Source: Arenicola marina (taxonomy: Eukaryota > Annelida > Polychaeta > Arenicolidae). Taken from it: a DNA stretch of 64,000 nt. Positions 37,303 through 48,642 of the stretch are shown here, piece after piece (within the stretch, counting starts at the first letter, position 1; each line of letters opens with the position of its first letter). Location of the stretch: contig OZ025249.1 of the NCBI GenBank assembly GCA_964019135.1, forward strand, positions 31,819,759-31,883,758. Reading direction: 5' to 3'. Below the pieces are notes generated by a model. It worked only from the letters and a program-made list of their open reading frames with translations. It was not told the DNA's origin and did not search any database. The position numbers and the translations under genes are program-made.

Positions 37303-37502
37303 NNNNNNNNNNNNNNNNNNNNNNNNNNNNNNNNNNNNNNNNNNNNNNNNNNNNNNNNNNNNNNNNNNNNNNNNNNNNNNNNNNNNNNNNNNNNNNNNNN
37401 NNNNNNNNNNNNNNNNNNNNNNNNNNNNNNNNNNNNNNNNNNNNNNNNNNNNNNNNNNNNNNNNNNNNNNNNNNNNNNNNNNNNNNNNNNNNNNNNNNNN
37501 NN
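37303..37502. other. Assembly gap of 200 N
   Basis: Exactly 200 unknown bases, a typical fixed-size scaffold gap. Open frames that cross it are meaningless. The gap lies in the 29.8-kb PHACTR intron, so a short exon could be hidden here. Confidence 0.99.
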
Positions 37503-38890
37503 GGAAATGGGCGATAATAGAACCGGTTAGGTCCGCTGACCTCTGCCAAGGTTAAAGTCCCCATCAGCGTAGCGGTATGTACATCACAACAGCGCACATT
37601 ACCCGCTCGGGACTTCCGGACTTGGAAGGTCACCTCGTAATGCGCGTTCCCCACAAGCTAAGTGGCGGAACGCTTTATGTCAAGGTCAGTCATATTAGTG
37701 GTCACCTCGTAGTGTGGAAATGACGAGGACGAAGCGGCGAAGATTTTCACACGTGCCTGAATATCGCTCAAATTTGTATTTTACCATTCTGTAGGCTTTG
37801 CTATTATGATTCCACACTGGGCATGGCATCCATGTGTAAATACTAGCCTCCATGCTGAGAGGATGTAAACAACTTCCATTTACGAAAATACAAAAATAGT
37901 GGACTTGAAGAATAAATGCAGGCGTCTTGGATTGTAATATGCCACTCTAACTTTGGCTTCAGAAGACCTAGTGGACCCCGGGCCGATAACCCTGGACGGA
38001 GAAGTGAGGGTCACTGACCCACTTCCACCACAACCAGGAAGTGGCGCCATCTGACGGCAGCTGGGCTGTGTCAGAGTTTTTTACGGTACGGGTAAACATC
38101 TTCCGGGCCAGGTGGGAGTCCAGATTGAGGGTCGGGGCGGCCCACCCACGCACCGGACAGACTTGGATTCGGCGGTGGGGCGGAGGGGGTGAGGTTTAGG
38201 TGTACATGTAAAATTATGAATAGAGGCAGTATTTTTATTGACCCGGGTTAAGAACGCGGCTCTCGGGATTTCACCCGCCAGGTGCCAGTCCTACTCCTGC
38301 CTTACACCCCCCCCCCTAACCCCCCACCCCCTCATCCTCACAACCCTTCACCCAGAGCCACCTCACATCCTACGTAGCCAGGAATACAAGACATATTTAT
38401 CCGGTAATGTGATGCTAATACTGAAAAAAGGGGAGGGATTTTCCCACACAATCTATTCAGACGCAATAAATGCAGAAAACATGATGCCATTGGGACGTCA
38501 CCTTGACAACATCTACACAGCAGTATGCCACCTATGAAACTAGAACAGCAGCCCAATCGCACTCACAACAGTAGCCTAAGTAAGGAGCTATATTATAGTT
38601 TGACGATGGCGCCCTCACGCGGCCTGTGTCGCAGGCTTCTGAGGAAAATGTCCGTCTCTATGGGTTACAGACGGCGAGAATATTTGTAGAGGAGAATGCT
38701 CAGCACCTGTCGCAGGCTTCTGAGTGGACGTAGGTTACAGACCCCTCTCTCTCAGTGTGTCGTGTTTCACCAGACCTCTGCGGGAGACCTGCCGTGTGTG
38801 TCTGTGTACAGTGGTGTATCCGCTCAGGCCACAGACACAGCCAGGCAGATATGACCAGCCAGTCTGTGTAAGGACATAGCAAAACCAGAC
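37503..38890. other. Intronic stretch, no gene seen
   Basis: Unique sequence with a short C-rich part near 38310-38330. No exon with splice sites in a compatible phase was recognised. Confidence 0.5.
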
Positions 38891-39059
38891 TCGCTTTGTA
38901 CATCATTGCCAGTGGGCGCTGGGGAATATGGGGGGGGGGGGGCAGACAGGGAGGGAAGGAGGGAGGTAGGGATGGAGAGGCAGATGGAGGCAGAGGGCGA
39001 GAAAACGGAGGAGCGAATGAGAGGGAGAGGGAGGTGGTCATTGCCTTCCCCGTCTTACC

Positions 39060-40200
39060 AACATCGCCCCGCAAGCCACCATCGCCCCGCCGGCCTCCAT
39101 CGCCCCGTCTGGCCACCATCGCCCCGTCTGGCCACCTTCGCCCGTTCTGGCCACCATCGCCCCGCCGGCCACCATCGCCCCGCCGGCCACCATCGCTCCG
39201 CCGGCCACCATCGCCCCGCCAGCCACCATGCCCCTTCTGGCCACCATCGCCCCGCCGGCCTCCATCGCCCCGCCGGCCACCCTCGCCCCGTCTGGCCACC
39301 ATCGCCCCGTCTGGCCACCATCGCCCCGCCGGCCTCCATCGCCCCGTCTGGCCACCATCGCCCCGTCTGGCCACCTTCGCCCGTTCTGGCCACCATCGCC
39401 CCGCCGGCCACCATCGCCCCGCCGGCCACCATCGCTCCGCCGGCCACCATCGCCCCGCCAGCCACCATGCCCCTTCTGGCCACCATCGCCCCGCCGGCCT
39501 CCATCGCCCCGCCGGCCACCCTCGCCCCGTCTGGCCACCATCGCCCCGTCTGGCCACCATCGCCCCGCCGGCCTCCATCGCCCCGCCGGCCACCATCGCC
39601 CCGTCTGGCCACCATCGCCCCGTCTGGCCACGATCTCCCCGCCGGCCACCATCGCCCCGCCGGCCACCATCGCCCCGTCTGGCCACCATCGCCCCGCCAG
39701 CCACCATCGCCCCGTCTGGCTACCATCGCCCCGACGGCCACCATCGCCCCGTCTGGCCACCATCGCCCATTCTGACCACCATCGCCCCGTCTGGCCACAA
39801 TCGCCCCGCCAGCCACCATCGCCCCGTCTGGCCACCATCGCCCCGCCGACCACCATCGCCCCGCCGGCCACCATCTCCACGTCTGGTCACCATCACCCCC
39901 CCAGCCACCATCGCCCCCCGCCGACCACCATCATCCCCCGCCGGCCACCATCGCCCCCCTGTCCGGCCACCATCGCCCCGTCACCATTGCCCCCCCCCCG
40001 TCCGGCCACCACCGCCCCCCCCCCCGTCCGGCCACCATTGCCCCCCGCCCGGCCACCATCGCCCCCCCCCCCGTCCGGCCACCATCGCCCCCCCCCCCCG
40101 TCCGGCCACCATCGCCCACCCCCCTGTCCGGCCACCATCCCCCCGCCGGCCACCACCCCCCCGCCGGCCACCATCGCCCCCCGAGGCCCCCATCCGCCCC
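39060..40200. repeat. 18/19-bp GC-rich minisatellite, ~60 copies
   Basis: Units are CCACCATCGCCCCGCCGG (18 bp) or CCACCATCGCCCCGTCTGG (19 bp). They degrade into C-run-rich copies after 39900. A higher-order block of about 240 bp is visible (39126 and 39365). Plus and minus strands both show open frames of 250-440 codons, all Arg/Pro/Ser or Gly/Trp/Arg low complexity; these are artefacts of the repeat. Confidence 0.93.
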
Positions 40201-41394
40201 CCCCCCCCCAACACCCAGCCGGCCTGATAGCCACTACACTGGGCTGCACGCCATTACATCACAGATGGACGAGGGACATGTTTACCCGGGCCTCCCGTCC
40301 CCACCACGAGTCGTGCCATGATATACGGGCAAACAGTGGGCGACTGGCAGCCGACAGCACCCAGACACACAGAGACAGGCATGTGATATATATATATAAT
40401 CGCATGTACACTATCATTATTGTAAAAAAAGAGAGATCAAGTACATGATCCACGTGTTATAATGCAATAACGAGCGCGACAGAATTAGCTGAGGACGCCC
40501 AGTCACGAGCCGGTCATAGCGAGATGACGTCACAGACAAAGTGTGTCGCACATCCCACTGCCCACATCCTGCCACGTCACCAATGGCACTATTCATATCG
40601 ATATTTGAATATATATATATATATTATATATTATATATATATAACATATATTTATGGCCAAAGCCAGCGCCGTATCCTGACCCGCCATCATTCCGCTTCG
40701 CCATGACACATAACGATATTCATAACGAGGCTGCGGTCAGCGAGCCACGCGTCACGTGATCAAAGCCACGTGGCAGCTAGTCTGAGGTATATATATATAC
40801 ACCCAGTATCACCAGAAGGTGGCGAGGACTATCAATAAGAAGCAAAACGTCACATTAACGGCCGGCCGACAGAGACCCTCAGACCCATATATGTCCTCGC
40901 CGGACCGTGTCCTCGCCGGGCTCAAGCCAGGATACCGCAATACAGTGCAACCCCTCGACTCACCGCCTATATGTATAGGGGATACCCATGAATACACCAT
41001 ATACAGCGATACCCCGTGCCACTGGTGTTCTATTAGTTTGTATGGTGAAGACTTAAACAAGGAAACCGGTCCCCGCGCCACTGTTCGGCGGGCGTCACAC
41101 TGCGGTTATGATACATTAAATAGTGTTTTTTTTCAGTTCACAGCGTCAATAGATTGAAGAGAATTCAAATGTAAATCAAATCAAGTTCAAACGAACTCCT
41201 ATTTGAAGCGCCACTAGCCTCGATCCACACGTCACTACTGATACGGGTGCCGGGTTCCGTGAGAAGGGTGGTGGGGGGGGGGGGGGGAGACACATCCCTG
41301 AGCTGGCTGGGGAGTCACTCAGTGTCTTGGTATTGATTCACGGCCTAAGTGTGGAGCCGTGTGGTCTGGCTGGCTGTACACGCCAGATAGGGGA
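40201..41394. other. Intronic stretch with AT repeats, no gene seen
   Basis: Contains (AT)n at 40608-40655 and 40790-40800, a G16 run near 41273, and unique sequence. No gene is supported. Confidence 0.5.
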
Positions 41395-42885
41395 GGCGAG
41401 GCCAATGCCTGAGACGATGGACATGGGTGGTCTGAGACGATGGCCATCGGTGGACTGAGACGATGGCCGTGGATGGCCTGAGACGAAGGCCATGGGTGGC
41501 CTGGGACGATGGACATGGGTGGCCTGAGATGATAGACATGGTGGCCTGAGATGATGGACATGGGTAGCCTGAGACGATGGACATGGGTGGCCAGGGACGA
41601 TGGACATGGATGGTCTGAGACGATGGACACCGGTGACCAGAGACCATATGGGTGGCCTGAGACGATAGACATCTGTGGCCTGAGACGATAGACATCTGTG
41701 GCCTGAGACGATGGACATCTGTGGCCTGAGACGATGGCCATGGGTGGCCTGAGACGATGGACATGGATGGCCTGAGACGATGGCCATGGATGGCCTGGGA
41801 CGATGGACATGGGTGGCCTGAGATGATAGACATGGTGGCCTGAGATGATGGACATGGGTAGCCTGAGACGATGGACATGGGTGGCCAGGGACGATGGACA
41901 TGGATGGTCTGAGACGATGGACACCGGTGACCAGAGACCATATGGGTGGCCTGAGACGATAGACATCTGTGGCCTGAGACGATAGACATCTGTGGCCTGA
42001 GACGATGGACATCTGTGGCCTGAGACGATGGCCATGGGTGGCCTGAGACGATGGACATCTGTGGCCTGAGACGATGGACATCTGTGGCCTGATACGATAG
42101 ACATCTGTGGCCTGAGACGATGGCCATGGGTGGCCTGAGACGATGGACATCTGTGGCCTGAGACGATAGACATATGTGGCCTGAGATGATGGACATGGGT
42201 GGCCTGAGACGATGGACATGGGTGGCCTGAGACGATGGCCATGGGTGGCCTGAGACGATGGACATGGGTGGCCTGAGACGATGGCCATGGACGGCCTGAG
42301 ACGATGGACATAGATGGCCTGAGACGATAGACATCTGTGGCCTGAGACGATGGCCATGGGTGCCCTGAGACGATGGACATGGGTGGCCTGAGACGATGGC
42401 CATGGATGGCCTGAGACGATGGACATGGATGGCCTGAGACGATGGACATCTGTGGCCTGAGACGATGGACATGGATGGCCTGAGACGATGGACATCTGTG
42501 GCCTGAGACGATAGACATATGTGGCCTGAGATGATGGACATGGATGGCCTGAGATGATGGACATGGGTGGCCTGAGACGATGGACATGGGTGGCCTGAGA
42601 CGATGGACATGGGTGGCCTGAGACGATGGACATGGGTGGCCTGAGACGATAGACATATGTGGCCTGAGATGATGGACATGGATGGCCTGAGATGATGGAC
42701 ATGGGTGGCCTGAGACGATGGACATGGGTGGCCTGAGACGATGGTCATGGATGGCCTGAGACGATGGACATCTGTGGCCTGAGACGATAGACATATGTGG
42801 CCTGAGATGATGGACATGGATGGCCTGAGACGATGGGTTGCCTGAGATGATGGACATGGGTGGCCTGAGACGATGGGTTAAAGTA
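41395..42885. repeat. 23-bp minisatellite, ~65 copies
   Basis: The unit is GGCCTGAGACGATGGACATG plus GGT, with GATAGACATCTGT, GGCCATGG and GATGATGG variants. A block at 41500-41720 recurs about 300 bp later (41800-42030). All three minus-strand frames remain open because the 23-bp period rotates the frame without creating stops. Confidence 0.95.
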
Positions 42886-42894
42886 AGAGTAGTC

Positions 42895-42995
42895 TGAGGC
42901 AGGAGGGTGGCAGGAGGGTGGCTGATGGAGGGTGGCTGATGGAGGGTGGCTGGAGGGTGGCTAGAGAGTGGCTGGAAGGTGGCTGGCGGGTGGCT
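42895..42995. repeat. Short GGAGGGTGGCT tandem repeat
   Basis: GGAGGGTGGCTGAT or GGAGGGTGGCT is repeated about seven times, immediately after the 23-bp array. Confidence 0.8.
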
Positions 42996-43231
42996 TGCAA
43001 TGACCGTTTACAATTAATTACCCATGTTACATCCCCGGGACGCTCCTTCAAATATCAGTACTATTTCACACGTCTATGACATTGCTTCTTTAAAAACATG
43101 AGATGCTTTGTGCTTGCTGTGACACCAGCCTGGACGAGATACTAAACGGAAACCGGAACCAGCACTCATGAAACACGCGGTCCGTATTTGGCAAAATACA
43201 TCGTTTTCAGACATGAGTCAGAGACAGTCAG

Positions 43232-43970
43232 CGTCGCATACATGGCTTGTCGTGGTGAGACACATACATGGCTTGTCGTGGTGAGACACATGGATGGCTT
43301 GTCGTGGTGAGACACATACATGGCTTGTCGTGGTGAGACACATGGATGGCTTGTCGTGGTGAGACACATACATGGCTTGTCGTGGTGAGACACATACATG
43401 GCTTGTCGTGGTGAGACACATACATGGCTTGTCGTGGTGAGACACATGGATGGCTTGTCGTGGTGAGACACATACATGGCTTGTCGTGGTGAGACACATA
43501 CATGGCTTGTCGTGGTGAGACACATACATGGCTTGTCGTGGTGAGACACATACATGGCTTGTCGTGGTGAGACACATGCATGGCTTGTCGTGGTGAGACA
43601 CATACATGGCTTGTCGTGGTGAGACACATGGATGGCTTGTCGTGGTGAGACACATACATGGCTTGTCGTGGTGAGACACATACATGGCTTGTCGTGGTGA
43701 GACACATACATGGCTTGTCGTGGTGAGACACATGGATGGCTTGTCGTGGTGAGACACATACATGGCTTGTCGTGGTGAGACACATACATGGCTTGTCGTG
43801 GTGAGACACATACATGGCTTGTCGTGGTGAGACACATACATGGCTTGTCGTGGTGAGACACATGGATGGCTTGTCGTGGTGAGACACATACATGGCTTGT
43901 CGTGGTGAGACACATACATGGCTTGTCGTGGTGAGACACATGGATGGCTTGCCGTGGTGAGACACAGTGT
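43232..43970. repeat. 26-bp minisatellite, ~28 copies
   Basis: The unit is CATGGCTTGTCGTGGTGAGA plus CACATA. The main variant is GGATGGCTTG in place of ACATGGCTTG. Copies are nearly identical, which indicates recent homogenisation. Confidence 0.95.
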
Positions 43971-44012
43971 GCATTGAGGCTACTACCACGAACAGCTAAT
44001 GGGAGGATGAAC

Positions 44013-44072
44013 TATAGCGTCGGTTGATTTGACTGGGGTTTAACGGCACTTTCAGCCTGAATATAGCGTCGG
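44013..44072 (-). mobile_element. Tail-only SINE insertion with 11-bp target duplications
   Basis: TATAGCGTCGG at 44013-44023 is repeated exactly at 44062-44072. Between them, the 38-bp insert on the minus strand reads CTGAAAGTGCCGTTAAACCC and ends AGTCAAATCAA. The same tail (GTGCCGTTAAATCCCAATC) occurs at 58230-58262. This is a severely 5'-truncated retroposed copy. Confidence 0.82.
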
Positions 44073-44576
44073 AGGGGAAGGAGGGAACTAGACAGCTTCA
44101 GGGTCGGCACAACTGTAGGAAGGCCTGTCTTTGACACCGACGAGGAAGATGGCCATATGTCATCCACATTATTCATCGTCCCGAGAGGTTCATTGGGCTA
44201 AGTTAGTCCTCGTGGGCCTAACACAACAATACAGTGTATTACACGGTAAAATACAATCTACTGGCATGTCGACATCAGGCCGGTTTGGACAAGTGGTCGG
44301 TTTATTAAGGTGGTCGCGTGCACATTAAGGGAGCCATCCGGGTCCATTGTTCCTAAAGTCCGAAATAGGCAGCCATTATGATCGACCAGATGCACACAGG
44401 ACGCCTAGGTCGGATCCTGAGCCAATATCCCTGAAGTTTACAGCATACAGGATGCCCATACATACCAACCACGGCCATGCATAGAACAATACTCAACAAT
44501 GAATGTACCATTTATAGCAGTATCAAGATAACGGGAGGAAGTTTTCCTTGACGACTTACTGTCGTGCATTTAGTGT
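44073..44576. other. Intronic stretch, no gene seen
   Basis: Unique sequence without recognisable exon, RNA or element. Confidence 0.5.
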
Positions 44577-44644
44577 ACACAGTACTGCCTTCCCGGTGAC
44601 AGTACTGCCTTCCCGGTGACAGTACTGCCTTCCCGGTGACAGTA
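44577..44644. repeat. 20-bp tandem repeat, ~3.5 copies
   Basis: ACAGTACTGCCTTCCCGGTG is repeated three times plus a partial copy. Confidence 0.9.
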
Positions 44645-44809
44645 CTTAACGCTGGCATTCTCCCAGATTGACCCAAATAATGGCCGACCCGGGGTGGGGT
44701 GGGGGCGCAGAATGCCAGGAATGCAAGACGTCCTGTCGGGACCTCTGTCGGAGACACATCTTAGCCTGCCCCCCCCCCCCCTCCCGATCCCCCCCGGACA
44801 CATCTTTGG

Positions 44810-44832
44810 GTATATATATATATATATAATAT

Positions 44833-44897
<65 letters not shown>
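44810..44897. repeat. (TA)n(GA)n microsatellite
   Basis: A TATATA run is followed by about 30 GA dinucleotides. Confidence 0.92.
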
Positions 44898-44899
<2 letters not shown>

Positions 44900-45159
44900 C
44901 ATCTCCACCCGCTGTGAGTCCCACTTCAGTGACCCAGACCAACCTATAGTCCCCATCAACACCGGAGGACGATCCTTCAGTCCTACTCAACCTTTATCCC
45001 CCCCCCCCCCCCCCCCTCCACCTTTTCTCTCTCTCTCTGGGCACGTGGACAGGCAGGGTCACACATACCAGCCAGACTCTGGCCACAGTCTGCACACCAC
45101 AGCTGTGCGGGCTTGTGCGTCACTTCATCCATTAACGCTACTCATCACTACCATCAGCG

Positions 45160-45958
45160 GTCTCCTTACTTCACATCTGTAGCATTTACAAGCAGTGTCT
45201 GTATGATATATGGCGGCGGTTATAGCTATGTCACCTCAATGGTCCTTATACTTCACACTGTAGCATTTACAAGCAGTGTCTGTATGATATACGGCGGCGG
45301 TTATAGCTATGTCACCTCAATGGTCCGTATACTTCACACTGTAGCATTTACAAGCAGTGTCTGTATGATATACGGCGGCGGTTATAGCTATGTCACCTCA
45401 ATGGTCCTTATACTTCACACTGTAGCATTTACAAGCAGTGTCTGTATGATATACGGCGGCGGTTATAGCTATGTCACCTCAATGGTCCTTATACTTCACA
45501 CTGTAGCATTTACAAGCAGTGTCTGTATGATATACGGCGGCGGGTATAGCTATGTCACCTCAATGGTCCTTATACTTCACACCGTAGCATTTACAAGCAG
45601 TGTCTGTATGATATACGGCGGCGGGTATAGCTATGTCACCTCAAAGGTCCTTATACTTCACACTGTAGCATTTACAAGCAGTGTCTGTATGATATACGGC
45701 GGCGGGTATAGCTATGTCACCTCAATGGTCCTTATACTTCACACTGTAGCATTTACAAGCAGTGTCTGTATGATATACGGCGGCGGTTATAGCTATGTCA
45801 CCTCAATGGTCCTTATACTTCACACTGTAGCATTTACAAGCAGTGTCTGTATGATATACGGCGGCGGGTATAGCTATGTCACCTCAAAGGTCCTTATACT
45901 TCACACTGTAGCATTTACAAGCAGTGTCTGTATGATATACGGCGGCGGGTATAGATAT
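45160..45958 (+). repeat. 81-bp minisatellite, ~9.7 copies, one frame open throughout
   Basis: The unit covers CATTTACAAGCAGTGTCTGT, ATGATATACGGCGGCGGTTA and TAGCTATGTCACCTCAATGG, then TCCTTATACTTCACACTGTAG. 81 equals 27 codons, so a 285-codon plus-strand frame (45113-45970) stays open with a VAFTSSVCMIYGGGYSYVTS repeat. Several of the few variants are silent (GGT/GGG Gly, ACT/ACC Thr); others are not (ATG/AAG, CTT/CGT). No signal peptide, splice support or family match was seen. Confidence 0.93.
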
Positions 45959-46080
45959 GTCAAGATATAGACATAGATATGGACATGTCACCTCAATGAG
46001 TTAACCCGTATAACAATAGCATCGGGGACCCAACAATGATGGTTCTTATAGATGAGTGGCTGACGCACCCAGAAGGGCCG

Positions 46081-46245
46081 CCCCCATAGCTTAGTGGGTT
46101 AGAGCGTTCGCATTGAGCGCTCTGGCCACCTGAGATCGTAACGGCACGTGGATTGGTGGTTCGAGCTCCGCTGTGGTCATGTCTGTGTGGCCGGAGGATA
46201 AAGATCCCATGTCCTTCTTCGTAGGGGGTTACCCCCGGGGACATG
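46081..46245 (+). mobile_element. tRNA-derived SINE
   Basis: The A-box-like TAGCTTAGTGGGTTAGAGCG and B-box-like GGTTCGAGCTCC are about 75 nt apart, too far for a tRNA gene. They are followed by a body with GGATAAAGATCCCATGTCC and GGGGTTACCCCCGGGGACAT. The body resembles the minus strand of 57075-57200, so this is a dispersed family. A second tRNA-like piece (GAGTGGTTAAAGCGTCCC) follows near 46293. Confidence 0.6.
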
Positions 46246-48600
46246 GCTCCACACTCCCTTCCCTTCTCCCATTGACGCGATATGACCAGAATGAGTGGTT
46301 AAAGCGTCCCGACTATACAACCAACCGTACACGGGTCCCATAACACTCAAGGTATATACCCTCTGGTGACTCCCGCCACGTGGTCTGTCCCATTATTGGC
46401 ACAGTTATATGACTACCTTCAATACTCAAGTACCCAACGAGGAAAGGAATTCCGCTATTATTGACCATGATAACACCGTAGATTTCGAGCCCCATACGCG
46501 GGACGAAACACCTGTGTATATCCGGTACACAAACAGGGGAATACCGGCTTCTGGTACAGTCCACATAAAGCTTTCACAGAGGGGCAACAAATAAGTACGG
46601 CGCAATGCATGCGCCCTCCTGCCCTGTCTGTACTCTGTACAGGCGATCGCGAGGCTCGCACCCCACAGGCTCTAGACGGCAATCCGGTTACCTTTTGATA
46701 GACACGCAGAGCCCATGTTACTCCAGTCGGGGCTATCCGGAGATCAGGCTGGGGGTGGTGGAGGTCGTGGTGCCGGTGGTAGACGCTGTTCTGCTGGAAA
46801 TCCGTCCACGATTCATTTCTCTCATCCCCCGTCAGCAGCGATCAGTCCGGTTGCTACTGGAGGCGAGGCGTGGTGGGCGGGGCGGGGCGGGGCGGGGCGG
46901 GGAGGGCAGGGGAGGGGAGGGCAGGGCAGGGCAGGGCAGGGGAGAGTGGGCGATTGGACGGTGGTGGGATGGGCGAGGGCGGGGTTGCGGGGGAGTGGGG
47001 GGGGGGGGGGTGCGATGGCCGCGGATAGGATGCACACACGCTGCTATCCAGATGGCGTGTATGTTGGCCTATATATCCTGTCGGGTCTTGTATTCCGCTG
47101 CGAAGCACTATTTTTTTTCCTTGCTTGCTTCTTTCTGTTCCTGATGTATATAAGATTGCGGGGGCGGTTATCCGTGTACTACCACCAGCCACAGAACACA
47201 CAGCGGCGAGAAGATCAAATATCACACACGGGTCGACTGATCTACAACTACAGGCCTTTCACCGGACGTCTTAACCAGAGACGAATGAAAGACCTCGGCA
47301 CATATCCCGGGACTGGCAGCTACATACATCCACGGGTATATATATGACCGTTGACTATATATGTCGATACCATGCGCTGAAGGAGACTCTGGTGACGGCT
47401 GGGTGAGTGGGTACAGTTACACCCCGACCAGCAGCGCCACCCCACGGGGTTCGCTGCGTCGTCGGCACGTTGGTCGTTGTTTAAAATATACCGATGTGAA
47501 GTGACGAGACCTGGGCGAGAACGGCGAGTGACAGATGCCAATGCTCTACCACCACTGGCTACAGACATCCAGCAAGTCACGTTATTACCGCAATACTCCC
47601 TGGGTTTGCCCCGAGAGCGCGTCGCTCTGCTCGCGCCACGCCACGCAAGGCTAGGGTAGGGTAGGCTAGGCTAGGACTGGACGGGCCGAAGGGTCCTTCG
47701 GTCGGTCACTGCAGTGCTTCAACGGCAGGTGTCACGCCAAATCCTTATATGAAAACGTCACCTCGCCTTGTTGCTCGGCGTAACAGTCGCATCGATTACA
47801 AAAACCTGAGAAATGCGTCATCCAGACAGACCGACACACAGCCAGGGAGGCGAGGCTTAGGCGGGGTGAGCGAGGCAAGGTACGATGGCAGGGCAGGGTA
47901 GAGCAGGGCAGGCAGACTTTCTCTCCAGCTGATCTAATATTTGACGGATGTCTCGGCGAGTAGAGAGAGAGCTATGATCGGATGTGTCCCGGTAGATGGC
48001 GCTTCCTGCCGACGTATCGTCGTCGCTCGGGGGTGGCTCGGGGGTGGCGGTGGGGGTGGCGGGCGCGAGGAAGACCTTTCACGTCAGTACGCCACCAGCG
48101 ATACAGCTCTGTTGGCCTACCGGCACAGCGCGACAGGCACATGCGTGAATGTATATGTGTGTGTATGTGTGAAGGCGGCACACACCGGGGCCTCAGCGCT
48201 CCGAGTAAACACTCCCGCACACATAGGTATACAGGGAGAGAGATATATACACGGAGATCCTCGCATACACGCGCGGACACCACAGATGGTCGCCGCCCCG
48301 CCGCCGCCGCCGCCGCCGCGATACGCGGTTTGTCAGTCCCTCCTGCAGCCCACGGGCCAGCTAGCAGACGCCCGGTAACCGGTAAGGTGAGCGGATGGTC
48401 GACCGCCGGGCGCGCTGGTGTCGAGACAGACAGACAGATGGACAGACCGATAGAGAGAGAGAGGGGATAGACCCTGGACCCTCAGTCCGCTGTCCAGTGA
48501 TCCCTCCGTCGCTCCACCCTAGGTGTGTGTGTGTGTGTGTGTGTGACACAAGACGAGCTCGATATATGGCCAGTAGACCTAGCAGCAGCGGTAGCCGAGG
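46246..48600. other. Long intronic stretch, no supported gene
   Basis: It holds a G-rich tract with GGGGC and GGGCA repeats (46870-47010), a small GGGTAGGCTAG repeat (47645-47680), a CGG/CCG run (48295-48320) and a GT run (48523-48545). A minus-strand frame at about 46690-46797 has a possible acceptor and donor, but it is in phase 0 and does not fit between the phase-1 PHACTR exons. Confidence 0.5.
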
Positions 48601-48623
48601 CAGTCAGTCTCCGTCGTGACGTT

Positions 48624-48642
48624 GATCGCCCTCTGGTGGCGC
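48624..48642 (-). promoter_or_regulatory. CTCF-like motif
   Basis: The minus strand reads GCCACCAGAGGGCGATC, close to the CTCF core CCACCAGGGGGCGCT. It is a motif match only. Confidence 0.35.

Noticed and set aside
37230..37654. Open frames running through the N block
   Set aside because: They consist mostly of unknown residues from the 200-N gap.
38896..40448. Open frames of 250-443 codons on both strands (Pro/Arg/Ser and Gly/Arg/Trp rich)
   Set aside because: They lie entirely in the 18/19-bp GC-rich array, are open in several frames on both strands, and have no domain, splice or start context.
41319..42857. Three overlapping minus-strand frames of 454-512 codons
   Set aside because: A 23-bp repeat without stops in any minus frame gives the same peptide in all three frames. 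That is repeat periodicity, not coding.
43166..43989. Minus frames of 233-257 codons with KPCMCLTTTSH-type repeats
   Set aside because: These come from the 26-bp array read in three frames; no gene features.
46081..46180. tRNA gene
   Set aside because: The A and B boxes are about 75 nt apart and no cloverleaf can be drawn. A SINE head explains it better.
46690..46797. Minus-strand frame QQNSVYHRHHDLHHPQPDL with ATTTCCAG acceptor and GTAACC donor
   Set aside because: It would be phase 0 at both ends and cannot sit between phase-1 PHACTR exons. The pyrimidine tract is weak.
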